A model generated the notes under the pieces. The model ran no database searches. It was not told the DNA's origin and saw only the letters and a list, made by a program, of their open reading frames with translations. From assembly GCF_000717475.1 (NCBI RefSeq), contig NZ_JPIK01000021.1, positions 62,001-126,000 on the forward strand: 64,000 bases of DNA, written 5' to 3'. The DNA is from Desulfonatronum thiodismutans (GTDB taxonomy: Bacteria; Desulfobacterota; Desulfovibrionia; Desulfovibrionales; Desulfonatronaceae). Numbering within the stretch: the first letter of the stretch is position 1; each line of letters opens with the position of its first letter. Below, one piece after another: positions 1 to 13,718 of the stretch. Position numbers and translations under genes: made by a program.

Positions 1-1143
<1,143 letters not shown>

Positions 1144-1213
1144 GCGTTGATCCTTGTTCAGCGACCGCGCCGGTTGGCGCTGGTTGAGTGTTTGGCTCCC
1201 AAGGAGGTTGTCG

Positions 1214-2566
1214 ATGTATGAAAATCAGCTGGCCGCGATCCAGCAACTTAAGAAGTACGAAGTGGTGATCAAGGATTTCGTGTTGGATCAGCGCGGGTAT
1301 TGTCTTGTCTTTACCGATGATACCATCGCGGTAAAGATTTTGCGCAACACCTTTGCCAGCCATCTCCAGCTGAAGGACTGCATGCGGTTCGTGCTGCGCG
1401 AGGAGGAACTGCTCAAGGATACCCGCCGGATTGTCGACATCAAGGGGAAGCCGCTGTTTTTCATCGAGCGCGTGGTCAACAACCGCAGCAATAACCAGTT
1501 GATTAAATTTTTGAAGAGCACGTACCCGGAATCCTATATCATTTTAATGACCACGGAGGCGGATCGAAATCTCCTGGTTTATCTGCATGAAATAGGAGCC
1601 GACAATTTTATCGTCAAACCGGTTTCCGTGAATACGCTCATTGAGAAGATCGCCTTGACCATCCGTCCTCAGGGGCAATTACCCAAGCTGGTGGGGCACG
1701 GCAAGGATATGATTCAAAAGGGAGAGTATAAAAAAGCCCTGGAAGTGGTTGAGAAAATTTTAGAAATCAAGCCCAACAGCTCAGCGGCCCTGATGATTCA
1801 GGGAGACGCCTTTCTCCGGCTGGGGCGCGACGACGAGGCTCTGCAATCCTATCTCCACGCGGCCCAACAAGCCAAGATGTACCTGGAACCGTTGAAAAAG
1901 ATTGTTGAATACTTTCGGGAAAAGAACGATTTTCAGGCCCAGTTGGAATATCTGGAGAAACTGGAACGTCTCAGCCCGATGAACATGGACCGCAAGATTG
2001 AGATCGGTGAGTTGCACCTGGAACAGGGGAATTCGGAGGCAGCCGATACCTATTTCAAGGAGGCGGTGAAGATTTCCACCAAACAGGCCAGAGACATGCT
2101 CGATCACGTCAAGCTGACCGTGGCCGAAGCCTGTCTGAACAAGGACGCATCCCTGGCTGAAAAGTATTTTCGCGAGATTCTGGACGGGAAATCCACCTTG
2201 ACCCAGTCGGATGTTCATGTTTTCAACAGGCTGGGCATCGCGTTGCGCAAGCAGGGCAAGTGGGAGCAGGCCGTGAAGGAATTCAAGAAGGTGCTCAACG
2301 TGGCCTCCGATGCGGAGATCGTCCATTACAATATCGGCATGGCCTTCATGGAAGGCGGCCGGTTCTGGGACGCTCACGACGCGTTCGAAAAGGCCATGAA
2401 GATCAACAAGATCAACATGCTCTCCAACGACGTCACCGCGTTCAACATCGGGGTGGCCATGCAGCAGGTTCGGAAAAAGCAAGAGGCCCTGGAATTGTAC
2501 CTCCGGGTCAAGGAGTTGAACCCGGACTTTCCGGGAATTGACAAGCGTATCGCGGATGTTAGTTAG
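1214..2566 (+). CDS. Receiver-like/tetratricopeptide repeat protein
   Basis: A 450-residue protein. The ATG at 1214 is chosen over an upstream in-frame TTG at 1154 because AAGGAGG lies at 1200-1206. Residues about 75-155 resemble the second half of a response-regulator receiver domain: a hydrophobic strand IILMTTEAD, a helix, then DNFIVKPVSV with the Lys-Pro pair typical of receivers. The N-terminal 70 residues do not show a convincing phosphoacceptor aspartate, so the receiver may be degenerate. From about residue 165 onward at least five TPR-type helix pairs follow (for example AALMIQGDAFLRLGRDDEAL and VHYNIGMAFMEGGRFWDAHDAF). Likely a cytoplasmic scaffold or signalling adaptor. It sits directly upstream of clpS in the same orientation, with a 99-bp gap. 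Confidence 0.78.
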   Translation: MYENQLAAIQQLKKYEVVIKDFVLDQRGYCLVFTDDTIAVKILRNTFASHLQLKDCMRFVLREEELLKDTRRIVDIKGKPLFFIERVVNNRSNNQLIKFLKSTYPESYIILMTTEADRNLLVYLHEIGADNFIVKPVSVNTLIEKIALTIRPQGQLPKLVGHGKDMIQKGEYKKALEVVEKILEIKPNSSAALMIQGDAFLRLGRDDEALQSYLHAAQQAKMYLEPLKKIVEYFREKNDFQAQLEYLEKLERLSPMNMDRKIEIGELHLEQGNSEAADTYFKEAVKISTKQARDMLDHVKLTVAEACLNKDASLAEKYFREILDGKSTLTQSDVHVFNRLGIALRKQGKWEQAVKEFKKVLNVASDAEIVHYNIGMAFMEGGRFWDAHDAFEKAMKINKINMLSNDVTAFNIGVAMQQVRKKQEALELYLRVKELNPDFPGIDKRIADVS

Positions 2567-2665
2567 TCCATTGGAATCCAGGGAAGTCCGTCAAAGTCGA
2601 AGCGAAGCGGCAGGAAATTGGGTTCTCTTTTTGACGAATAGATAGCTGAAGATAAGGATGAACCG

Positions 2666-2980
2666 TTGAGCGTGGAAATATCCGATCCCCGGATCGAGGG
2701 AGACATCGAGGTTGACGACCTTCTGGACCTGCCGAAGCGGTACAAGGTCTTGCTGCACAATGACGACTACACGACCATGGAGTTTGTCGTGCATGTCCTG
2801 AAGGTGGTCTTTGGAAAGATCGAGAACGAGGCCGCCGCGATCATGCTCAAAGTGCACCAGGAGGGCATGGGGATTTGCGGAGTTTACACCGCGGAGATCG
2901 CCGAGGCCAAGGTGGCCTTGGTTCGGCACATGGCCAGAAAGAACGGTTTTCCGCTGAAATGTACCATGGAAGAGGAATAG
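2666..2980 (+). CDS. clpS: ATP-dependent Clp protease adaptor ClpS
   Basis: A 104-residue ClpS, the adaptor that recognises N-terminal destabilising residues (N-degrons) and hands substrates to ClpA. Core motifs are VLLHNDDYTTMEFVV, which forms the N-degron pocket, and HQEGMGICGVYTAEIAEAK, the ClpA-contact region. The flexible N-terminal tail, rich in acidic residues, precedes LPKRYKV. The proposed start is TTG at 2666 with AAGGAT about 6 bases upstream. A GTG two codons later is possible. clpA starts only 4 bp after the stop, so the two are one operon, and aat follows, which completes an N-end-rule set. Confidence 0.95.
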   Translation: MSVEISDPRIEGDIEVDDLLDLPKRYKVLLHNDDYTTMEFVVHVLKVVFGKIENEAAAIMLKVHQEGMGICGVYTAEIAEAKVALVRHMARKNGFPLKCTMEEE

Positions 2981-2984
2981 ATAT

Positions 2985-5270
2985 ATGGTGAGCAAGGAAT
3001 TGCAACGCTCGTTTTTGGTCGCCGTGCGTGAAGCCAGGGTTCGCAACCATGAGTTTCTGACCCTGGAGCATCTGCTGTACGCAATGATCCGGAACTCTAC
3101 GGCCAAGGACATCCTGGAGCATTGCGGCGTGGAGTTGGTCAAGCTGAAAGGGCAGTTGGAGCGGTTTTTTCTGGATCACATGCAGGTCATGTCGGCGGGC
3201 GGAATGACCGAGGTTGTTCAGACTCCCAGCCTGCAACGGGTCATTCAGCGGGCTATCCTGCATGTCCAGTCCTCGGGCAAGGTTGAGGTCAGCGTGGGCG
3301 ACGTCCTGGCTTCCATTTGTCAGGAACAGGAGTCCTACGCCAATTACTTTCTGCAATCCTATGGCGTGGATCGACTGGATATTCTGGAATACATCTCCCA
3401 CGGCGTTCCCACCCACGATCCTCAGGGTCGGCCCGAGGACGAGTCCTGTACGCAGTGCCGGACCCAGAGCCAGAAACAGAAGAAAGAATCGTTTTTGGAG
3501 CAGTTCACCGTGGACTTGGTGGCCAAGGCCAAGAACGGCGAGATCGATCCCCTGGTGGGCCGCAATCTGGAGCTGCACCGGACCATGCAGATCCTGGCCA
3601 GGAGGCGCAAGAACAATCCCATCTACGTAGGCGATCCCGGCGTGGGCAAGACCGCCCTGGCCGAAGGATTGGCGTTGCGTATCGCCGAAGGGAACGTGCC
3701 GGAGTATCTGGGCAAGGCCAAGGTTTACGCCTTGGACATGGGCGCGGTGTTGGCGGGGACCAAGTACCGTGGTGATTTCGAGGCCCGGATCAAGGGCGTG
3801 CTCAAGGAGTTGGAGTCCGTTCCGGATGCGATCCTGTTCATCGACGAAATCCACACCATCGTCGGCGCCGGGGCCACCAGCAGCGGAAGCATGGACGCCT
3901 CGAACCTGCTTAAGCCTGCCCTTGCCTCGGGCAAGCTGCGCTGCATCGGTTCCACAACCTACGAGGAGTTCAAGAACCATTTTGAAAAGGACCGAGCTTT
4001 GTCCCGAAGGTTCCAGAAAGTGGAAATCCCCGAGCCCAGCCGGGATGAGACCGTGCAAATTCTCCAAGGGCTGCGGCCGTACTACGAGGAACACCACGGG
4101 GTGCGCTATGCTCCCAAATCCCTGGAAGCCGCGGTGGATCTCTCCATGCGCCACATCAACGACCGTTTTCTGCCGGACAAGGCCATCGACGTCATTGACG
4201 AGGCCGGTGCGGTGTTCAAGCTCAGTCCCAAAAATCGGAAGAAGAATCTGATTCGGCCTTTGGAAATGGAACAGGTCGTGGCCCGGATGGCTCGTATTCC
4301 GGAAACCCGAGTCTCGGCCTCGGATAAGAGCCAACTCCAGGAACTGGAAGGGCGGTTGAAGGATGTCATTTTCGGACAGGATGAGGCCGTGGAGAGTCTG
4401 GCCCGGGCCATCAAACGCTCCCGGGCCGGGCTGGGCGCGGAAAACAAGCCCACGGGCTGCTTCCTGCTCACCGGGCCCACGGGAGTGGGCAAGACCGAGT
4501 TGGCCCGGCAGATGGCCCAGACCCTGAACGTCAATTTCCTGCGTTTCGACATGAGCGAATACATGGAGAAGCACGCCGTTGCCCGGCTGATCGGCGCTCC
4601 GCCCGGATACATCGGCTTCGAGCAGGGCGGCCTGCTTACGGACGCCATCCGCAAGCACCCGCACACCGTGCTTCTGCTGGACGAGATCGAGAAGGCCCAT
4701 CCGGACCTGTTCAACATCCTGCTGCAGGTCATGGACTATGCCACCTTGACCGACAACGCCGGACGCAAGGCCGACTTCCGGAATACCATCCTGCTGATGA
4801 CTTCCAACGCCGGGGCCCAGGACATGTGCGCCACGAGCATCGGCTTCGGCGAGCCGGGCAAGGACGACGACCGCGGCCACCTGAGCAAGAAGGCCGTGGA
4901 GAAGCTGTTTACCCCGGAGTTCCGCAACCGGCTGGACGCCACCATCTGCTTTCACTCCTTGACCACCGAAGTCATGGAAAAGATAGTGACCAAATTCGTG
5001 GATGAATTAAATGTCCAGCTCAAGGACAAGAAGGTGGTCGTCTCCTTGACCAAGGATGCTCTGACTTGGCTCGCGGAACGCGGCTTTGACCCGTCCTTCG
5101 GGGCCAGACCCTTGGGCCGCCTGATCCAGACCTCCATCAAGGATCCCTTGACCGACGAGATACTGTTCGGTCGATTGGTCAAGGGCGGTACGGTGCGGGT
5201 GAACGTTCCCGCCTCGGATCAAGCTCGAGAGCAGGGCGAAGACCAAGCCTTGGTGTTTGAATTTGCCTGA
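2985..5270 (+). CDS. clpA: ATP-dependent Clp protease ATP-binding subunit ClpA
   Basis: A 761-residue AAA+ unfoldase, close to the usual ClpA length. Residues 1-145 form the Clp N-domain that docks ClpS (LVAVREARVRNHEFLTLEHLL). The first ATPase module has Walker A GDPGVGKT near residue 216 and Walker B ILFIDEIH. The second has GPTGVGKT near residue 497 and VLLLDEIEKAHPD. An IGF tripeptide near residue 619 (TSIGFGEPG) matches the loop that docks ClpP. It lacks the long middle coiled coil of ClpB. The gene lies 4 bp after clpS. No clpP is in the window. A GC-rich hairpin at 5297-5324 follows before aat. Confidence 0.97.
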   Translation: MVSKELQRSFLVAVREARVRNHEFLTLEHLLYAMIRNSTAKDILEHCGVELVKLKGQLERFFLDHMQVMSAGGMTEVVQTPSLQRVIQRAILHVQSSGKVEVSVGDVLASICQEQESYANYFLQSYGVDRLDILEYISHGVPTHDPQGRPEDESCTQCRTQSQKQKKESFLEQFTVDLVAKAKNGEIDPLVGRNLELHRTMQILARRRKNNPIYVGDPGVGKTALAEGLALRIAEGNVPEYLGKAKVYALDMGAVLAGTKYRGDFEARIKGVLKELESVPDAILFIDEIHTIVGAGATSSGSMDASNLLKPALASGKLRCIGSTTYEEFKNHFEKDRALSRRFQKVEIPEPSRDETVQILQGLRPYYEEHHGVRYAPKSLEAAVDLSMRHINDRFLPDKAIDVIDEAGAVFKLSPKNRKKNLIRPLEMEQVVARMARIPETRVSASDKSQLQELEGRLKDVIFGQDEAVESLARAIKRSRAGLGAENKPTGCFLLTGPTGVGKTELARQMAQTLNVNFLRFDMSEYMEKHAVARLIGAPPGYIGFEQGGLLTDAIRKHPHTVLLLDEIEKAHPDLFNILLQVMDYATLTDNAGRKADFRNTILLMTSNAGAQDMCATSIGFGEPGKDDDRGHLSKKAVEKLFTPEFRNRLDATICFHSLTTEVMEKIVTKFVDELNVQLKDKKVVVSLTKDALTWLAERGFDPSFGARPLGRLIQTSIKDPLTDEILFGRLVKGGTVRVNVPASDQAREQGEDQALVFEFA

Positions 5271-5296
5271 CCACCGCGCATTCGATTCCGGTACGA

Positions 5297-5324
5297 GGGC
5301 CGAGCCATGCTTGTGGCTCGGCCC
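5297..5324 (+). terminator. GC-rich hairpin followed by TTT between clpA and aat
   Basis: GGGCCGAGCCA pairs with TGGCTCGGCCC around a 6-base loop and is followed by TTTC. It resembles a weak intrinsic terminator or attenuator that could lower aat expression relative to clpSA. The T run is short. Confidence 0.55.
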
Positions 5325-5386
5325 TTTCGCGTTGCGGCGCGACCTTTCCCGCGGATAATCGCGCAGAGGCGCTTCCCTTTTCGATC

Positions 5387-6070
5387 ATGCCCGTCCATGC
5401 ACTGCATCCTCAGATCATCTTCCCTCCGGTGGAACAGGCCGAGCCGGACGGATTGCTGGCCGTGGGCGGAGATTTGTCCCCGGAACGCTTGCTGCACGCC
5501 TACAGCAAGGGAATCTTTCCCTGGTACGGGCCCAACTCGCCGATTCTCTGGTGGTCGCCGGATCCCCGTTTGGTGTTGTTTCCGGAGGAACTGCACATTC
5601 CCCGCAGCCTGCGCAGGGTTTTACGCCGGGAACCATTTCAGGTTTCCTTTGACCGGGCATTTTTCAAGGTGATCGGCCACTGCGCCGTCGCTTCCAGGCC
5701 GGACGGCCCGGGAACGTGGCTGGTGCCGGAAATGCAACGGGCCTACGCCTTGTTGCACGAGGTCGGGTTGGCGCACTCCGTGGAAGTCTGGGAGAGCGGG
5801 GAGTTGGTGGGAGGGTTGTACGGCGTGGCCCTGGGCCGCGTTTTTTTCGGCGAATCCATGTTTCACCTGCGCCCCAACGCGTCCAAGGTCGCCCTGGTCA
5901 ACCTCGTTCAGCGATTGCGACGCTGGGATTTCCGGCTTCTGGACTGTCAGCAGACCACGGCGCACATGCAACGCTTCGGGGCCCGGGAGATCCGCCGTGG
6001 GCAGTTCATGGCCATCCTGGAAGAGGCCACGGTCCAACCGACCATTTTCGGTCGATGGACGGAGGCTTGA
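5387..6070 (+). CDS. aat: Leucyl/phenylalanyl-tRNA--protein transferase
   Basis: A 227-residue Aat, which transfers Leu or Phe from charged tRNA to proteins with N-terminal Arg or Lys and so creates primary N-degrons for ClpS. Diagnostic segments are PDGLLAVGGDLSPERLLHAY, GIFPWYGPNSPILWWSPDPR and the catalytic core VEVWESGELVGGLYGVALGR followed by FFGESMF. The C-terminal LLDCQQTTAHMQRFGAREI is also typical. It lies in the same orientation 116 bp after clpA, so substrate marking, recognition and unfolding are encoded side by side. Length is normal and ATG 5387 gives the conserved N-terminus. Confidence 0.96.
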   Translation: MPVHALHPQIIFPPVEQAEPDGLLAVGGDLSPERLLHAYSKGIFPWYGPNSPILWWSPDPRLVLFPEELHIPRSLRRVLRREPFQVSFDRAFFKVIGHCAVASRPDGPGTWLVPEMQRAYALLHEVGLAHSVEVWESGELVGGLYGVALGRVFFGESMFHLRPNASKVALVNLVQRLRRWDFRLLDCQQTTAHMQRFGAREIRRGQFMAILEEATVQPTIFGRWTEA

Positions 6071-6139
6071 TGTCAGAGAGAAAGGGAACCGCCCGCTCCC
6101 GTTGGTCGCTCAAGACGCGAGGATCGCAAAGGAAGACAT

Positions 6140-6174
6140 CTTTTGAAAGCAGGGAAAGAGCTGCTTTCAAAAAG
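6140..6174 (+). terminator. Inverted repeat downstream of aat
   Basis: CTTTTGAAAGCAG pairs with CTGCTTTCAAAAAG around an 8-base loop, 70 bp after the aat stop. It is a probable terminator or stabilising 3' hairpin for the clpS-clpA-aat unit. Confidence 0.5.
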
Positions 6175-6223
6175 GTTTTGCCTCCCGGATGGATTGAGAT
6201 TGCCGACTGGCGCGAAGCCTTTA

Positions 6224-6250
6224 GTCTCCTGCATTTTTCCAGCAGGAGAC
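6224..6250. terminator. Inverted repeat between aat and convergent gene
   Basis: GTCTCCTGC and GCAGGAGAC form a perfect 9-bp stem around a 9-base loop in the convergent intergenic region. Pyrimidine-rich sequence follows on the plus strand, so it may help termination from either side. Confidence 0.4.
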
Positions 6251-6305
6251 GAAGTTCTTTCTTCTTGGCGTTCTCCGTGTCCTGAGCGAAGCGGGCGGTT
6301 TGCCT

Positions 6306-6803
6306 TCAGGCAGCTTCCCGTCCGTTGGCCTCCATCAGCGGTTCATGCTGACTGAGGTCGTACAGGCCATGCACCGGGAAGGGCAGGGTGAATTGAGGGA
6401 CGGTTTCCAGGCGAATCCGGCCCACGCTTTTGCCTTCGGGTACGTCGGACAGGGCGGCCAAGCCCTTGGGGATGGGGAAGTCCAAGGCGCAGGCCGAGAT
6501 GGAGGCCAGCTTTTCCCCGTAGCGGTGTTGCAGATAGGCGACCACCTGGTCCCGCTCCTCGGTAGTGAAGGCCTCCAGGAGCACTTTTTTGCTGTTCTCG
6601 TGGGGAATCGGGGTGTCCGCCTGCATCGGATCGCCTAAGAGGCTATCCCAGTCGTAGGCGTCCAACTCCTCAGGCTTCCAGCCGGCCCGATACAGATGCA
6701 CTTCGACGTTGCGCCGCCCCTTGAAGCTTTTAATGGCCATGGTCATTACGTGGGCCCGGGGGACCGCCGGTTCTTTTTCAGGACAGAGAATGTTCAGTTC
6801 CAT
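6306..6803 (-). CDS. Conserved-looking hypothetical protein, 165 aa
   Basis: A soluble protein of 165 residues with no family I recognise. The start MELNILCPEKEP at 6803 is preferred over an in-frame ATG 21 bases upstream because GAGAGGAA sits 5 bases before it. Visible features are a beta-rich N-terminal half (VMTMAIKSFKGRRNVEVHLYRAGW), an acidic tryptophan-containing stretch (ELDAYDWDSLLGDPM), a helical middle (TTEERDQVVAYLQHRYGEKL) and a proline-rich C-terminal half. No signal peptide or membrane segment. It is flanked by convergent aat and divergent uvrB, so it stands alone. Confidence 0.7.
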   Translation of the reverse strand: MELNILCPEKEPAVPRAHVMTMAIKSFKGRRNVEVHLYRAGWKPEELDAYDWDSLLGDPMQADTPIPHENSKKVLLEAFTTEERDQVVAYLQHRYGEKLASISACALDFPIPKGLAALSDVPEGKSVGRIRLETVPQFTLPFPVHGLYDLSQHEPLMEANGREAA

Positions 6804-6975
6804 GTGGTTCCTCTCTTGACGCATAAGCGATAAGGTTTTTGCCGGGCAAGGTGACAGCCCAAGTGGAAATCTCTAGACTGCGACCGTCCATTTGGTTCAC
6901 GAGTCAACTCGCCGATGGGTTGATAATGAACGTGAATCCAACCTTTTTTCTTATCATCCGACGCCGCGTACCGCA

Positions 6976-9023
6976 ATGACGACCTCTTCCGCCCCTGCGC
7001 CCACAACTCCCTTTGAACTGATCAGTCCGTACACCCCCCAAGGGGACCAGCCCCAGGCCATTGACGCCCTGGTGGCCGGAGTCAATGCCGGCGAGGCGCA
7101 TCAGGTCCTGTTGGGCGTGACCGGTTCGGGCAAGACCTTCACCATGGCCCAGGTCGTTGCCCGGCTGGGGCGTCCGGCCCTGGTCATGGCCCCGAACAAG
7201 ACCCTGGCCGCGCAGCTCTTCAACGAGTTCAAGGAACTGTTCCCCAACAACGCCGTGGAGTATTTCGTCAGTTATTACGATTACTACCAACCCGAAGCCT
7301 ACCTGCCGCACAGCGACACCTACATCGAAAAGGACTCCTCCATCAACGAGGAGATCGACAAGCTGCGCCACGCCGCGACCCACGCCTTGCTCACCCGGCG
7401 GGACGTGCTCATCGTGGCCTCGGTGTCCTGCATCTACGGCCTGGGATCGCCGGAATACTACGCCAAGATGGTCATCCCCATCGAGGCCGGGCAGCGGCTG
7501 ACCATGGACGATCTGCTGGGCCGCCTGGTGGAGGTGCTTTACGAGCGCAACGACATCGACTTTCACCGGGGAACCTTTCGGGTCCGGGGCGACAGCCTGG
7601 ACATCATCCCGGCCTACAGCCACGAGCGGGCCTTGCGGCTGGAATTTTTCGGCGACGAACTGGAGACCATCCATGAGATCGATCCTCTGACCGGGGAAAC
7701 CCATGGCCAAATCCAGAAGACCGTGATCTTCCCGGCCAGCCACTATGTCTCGGACAAGGAGAACCTGTTGCGGGCCATGGCGGATATCCGGGACGAACTC
7801 GGGGAGCGGCTGCGGTTGCTCAAGGCCGAGAACAGGCTGGTGGAGGCCCAGCGCCTGGAGCAACGGACCATGCTGGATCTGGAGATGATCGAGGAGCTGG
7901 GCTACTGCACGGGAATCGAGAATTACTCCCGGCATCTGGACGGCCGCCGGGCCGGACAGCCTCCGGCCTGCCTGCTGGACTACTTTCCTTCGGATTTTCT
8001 GCTCTTCCTGGACGAGTCCCACATCACCATCCCCCAGATCGGCGGCATGTACCACGGCGACCAGTCCCGCAAGAAAACCCTGGTGGACTTCGGCTTCCGC
8101 CTGCCCTCGGCCCTGGACAACCGCCCCTTGAGCATCCGGGAGTTCTGGGAGCGGGTGGGGCAGGTGGTCTCGGTTTCGGCCACCCCGGGGCCGTTTGAGC
8201 TGGAACAGAGCAACGGCACGGTGGTGGAGCAGATCATCCGGCCCACGGGACTGGTGGACCCGGAAGTGGAAGTCCGGCCGGTGCGGGGGCAGATGGACGA
8301 CCTGCTGGGAGAGTGCAAACTGCGCGAGCAGCGGAGAGAACGGGTCCTGGTGACCACCCTGACCAAGCGGATGGCCGAGGACCTGACCGAGTACCTGAAC
8401 AACATGGGCATGAGTGCCCGGTACATGCACTCGGACATCGACACCCTGGAACGGGTGGCCATCATCCAGGCCCTGCGCAAGGGGGAGTTCACCGTGTTGG
8501 TGGGCATCAACCTGCTTCGGGAGGGGCTGGACCTGCCCGAAGTCTCCCTGGTGGCCATCCTGGACGCGGACAAGGAGGGGTTTCTGCGCTCGTTCCGCTC
8601 CCTGATCCAGACCTTTGGCCGGGCCGCCCGCAATGTTCAAGGCCGGGTGATTCTCTACGCGGACAAGGTCACGCGCTCCATGGCCGAGGCCATGGACGAG
8701 ACCGCCCGGCGTCGCCAGGTCCAGCAGGAGTTTAACCTAGCCCACGGCATCGTCCCGACCACGATCATCAAGGGCATGGACAACATTCTCGGCCACATCT
8801 ACGCCGAGGCCAGGGACAAGGATCAATCCGCGACCCTGCGTGAAGCCGGGGGCAAGTACGGAGACGCAAACCTCTCCCCCAAGGACATGGCCCGCCGGAT
8901 TAAAAGTCTGGAACGGGAAATGCGCGCCGCGGCCAAGGAACTGGAATTCGAACGCGCCGCGTCCCTGCGCGACGAAGTGGCCTTGTTGCGGCGCAAGATG
9001 CTGGATGGAGACGGGGGGAGGTG

Positions 9024-9024
<1 letters not shown>
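6976..9024 (+). CDS. uvrB: Excinuclease ABC subunit UvrB
   Basis: A 682-residue UvrB, the damage-verifying helicase-like subunit of nucleotide excision repair. Walker A GVTGSGKT is near residue 47. The beta-hairpin that clamps DNA is [15 protein letters not shown]. The helicase motifs LDESHITI and [17 protein letters not shown] are present. The C-terminal UVR motif ([21 protein letters not shown]) binds UvrC. ATG 6976 is chosen because family homology starts just after it; the frame is open further upstream to 6892. The stop overlaps the next start as TGATG, so a glycosyltransferase and ligA follow by translational coupling. Confidence 0.97.
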
Positions 9025-11833
<2,809 letters not shown>

Positions 11834-11846
11834 AAAGCCTTGGTGC

Positions 11847-13718
11847 TCAGCCGCGTCCTTCACTATTGGGCTGTCTCCGTTTTCGCGGTCGGGGCCGGGA
11901 CTGGGAATGGGGCTGGGGCTCGACCAGTACTCGGTGTTGGGCCTGACGCTGGGCGTCGGTCCGGGCCACGAACAACGGGTGGCCCTGCTGATCCTTTCCG
12001 GCGTGGTACATGGCCGTGGCCATGGTGCCGGGAGTCGGCACGAAGCATTGGACCTGTTGCGGTCGCCAGCCTTTGCGGCGCAGCCAGTCCGCCAGGGCGG
12101 CCATGTCCTGATCCGTGCATCCGGGGAAGGCACTCATCAGGTAGGGCACGACGAACTGCTGTTTGTCCGCCTGGGCGGATTGGCGCTGGAACAGATCCAG
12201 AAACTGCTCGAACACCTTGAAGCCGGGCTTGCGCATCAGGTGGAGCACCTTGTCGGAGGCGTGTTCCGGAGCCAGTTTGAGCTGTCCGCCCACGAACCGG
12301 CGAATTAGATGATCAGCGGCTTGCGGGTCCTGTAAAAGCAGGTCGTAGCGCACCCCGCTGGCCACCCGGACGTGGCGCACCTCCGGCAAGCGGCTGATCT
12401 CTTCAAGCATGGCCAAAATCGCCTGCTGGTCAACGCGGAAATGGCGGCAGATCGTCGGATGCAGACAACTGGCCCGACGACAGGGGCTTGGTTTTCCGTC
12501 CCATCCTTCCTCCCCAGTCTTTTTTTTCCCATCATCCAGGGTACAAACGGCCCGCCACATGTTCGCGCTGGGGCCACCCACGTCGCTGATCACGCCTTTC
12601 CAGTCCGGCGTTGCGCTCATCCGTTCAACCTCTTCCAGAATGGAGCGTTTGCTCCGGGAGCTGATCCGTCGGCCCTGGTGCAGGGCCAGGGAGCAGAACG
12701 AGCAGCCGCCTCCGCAGCCGCGATGGGTGGTGACGCTGGAGGCGATCATCTCCGCGGCGGGAATCGGCTTGGCATAGGACGGATGGGCGCGGCGGGCGAA
12801 CGGCAGCCCGTAGAGCGCGTCCATTTCCGCTTCCGGGAGCAGGGCCGCTGGTGGGGTGAGCACCAGAAGCCGGTCCCCGATTCGGTGCAGGGCCGTATCC
12901 CGGCCCTGGTGGACATGCTTTTCCAGCATCACGGTGGCTTGCAGCAGGGCGTCCGGTGAGGCCTGGATAGCCTCATGGGAAGGCAGCTCCAATGTGGAAG
13001 GGAGCAGAGGAAGTTCTTCCGGGCGGCAGGCGAAGGCCGCGCCGGGGAGCCGAAGCAGGGTATGGACATCCGGCCGGTTTGCGTCAGAGGGAGAGGAGGG
13101 AGCAGGGGGAGAGCCTGAAGTGTCGCCCTGATCCACATGCTGCGTCAGGCACTGAGCCAGATCCAGGATGCCGCGTTCGGCCATGCCGTACAGCAGCAGA
13201 TCAGCCTTGCTGTCCAGGAGGATGGAGCGGCGGATATTGTCCGTCCAGAAATCGTAGTGGGCGATCCGCCGCAGGGAGGCCTCGATGCCGCCCAGGGCCA
13301 CGAACAATCCGGGAAAGGCTCGACGCAGCAGATTGGCGTAGACGATGCACGCCCTGTTCGGCCGGGCTCCGGCAACCCCTCCCGGAGTATAGGCGTCGTC
13401 CCGGCGGATCTTGCGAAACGCGGTGTAGTGGGCCAGCATGGAGTCCAGCGCCCCGGCCCCGACCCCGGCAAAGAGCCGGGGACGCCCCATTCGCTGGACG
13501 TCTTCCAGGGTGTCCCAGCGCGGCTGGGCCACGATCCCCACCCGAAAACCATGGGCCGTCAGCCAGCGGCCCAAAAGGGGCACGCCGAAGGACGGATGGT
13601 CGACATAGGCGTCCCCGCTGACCAGCAGCACGTCCAACTCGTCCCACCCCAAGGCATCCATCTCCGCGCGGCTCATGGGCAGGAATTCCGGCTGAGGATG
13701 CGATCCGGGACGCTTCAT
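11847..13718 (-). CDS. ygiQ: YgiQ-family radical SAM protein
   Basis: A 623-residue YgiQ-type protein (old family UPF0313). The N-terminal domain starts [33 protein letters not shown], the typical opening of the family. The radical SAM cluster motif is CGGGCSFC within [20 protein letters not shown]. The C-terminal part ([41 protein letters not shown]) also matches. The substrate of the family is not known. The start codon overlaps the stop of the upstream hybrid kinase as ATGA, so the two are translationally coupled. Residues around 385-410 include a charged, probably variable loop ([14 protein letters not shown]). Confidence 0.92.
   Translation of the reverse strand: MKRPGSHPQPEFLPMSRAEMDALGWDELDVLLVSGDAYVDHPSFGVPLLGRWLTAHGFRVGIVAQPRWDTLEDVQRMGRPRLFAGVGAGALDSMLAHYTAFRKIRRDDAYTPGGVAGARPNRACIVYANLLRRAFPGLFVALGGIEASLRRIAHYDFWTDNIRRSILLDSKADLLLYGMAERGILDLAQCLTQHVDQGDTSGSPPAPSSPSDANRPDVHTLLRLPGAAFACRPEELPLLPSTLELPSHEAIQASPDALLQATVMLEKHVHQGRDTALHRIGDRLLVLTPPAALLPEAEMDALYGLPFARRAHPSYAKPIPAAEMIASSVTTHRGCGGGCSFCSLALHQGRRISSRSKRSILEEVERMSATPDWKGVISDVGGPSANMWRAVCTLDDGKKKTGEEGWDGKPSPCRRASCLHPTICRHFRVDQQAILAMLEEISRLPEVRHVRVASGVRYDLLLQDPQAADHLIRRFVGGQLKLAPEHASDKVLHLMRKPGFKVFEQFLDLFQRQSAQADKQQFVVPYLMSAFPGCTDQDMAALADWLRRKGWRPQQVQCFVPTPGTMATAMYHAGKDQQGHPLFVARTDAQRQAQHRVLVEPQPHSQSRPRPRKRRQPNSEGRG

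Noticed and set aside
2847..4955. Long minus-strand open frame (702 codons) opposite clpA
   Set aside because: It is fully antisense to clpA, which has complete family motifs. The translation is rich in Gly, His, Gln and Leu with no recognisable domain, as expected of a shadow frame in GC-rich DNA.
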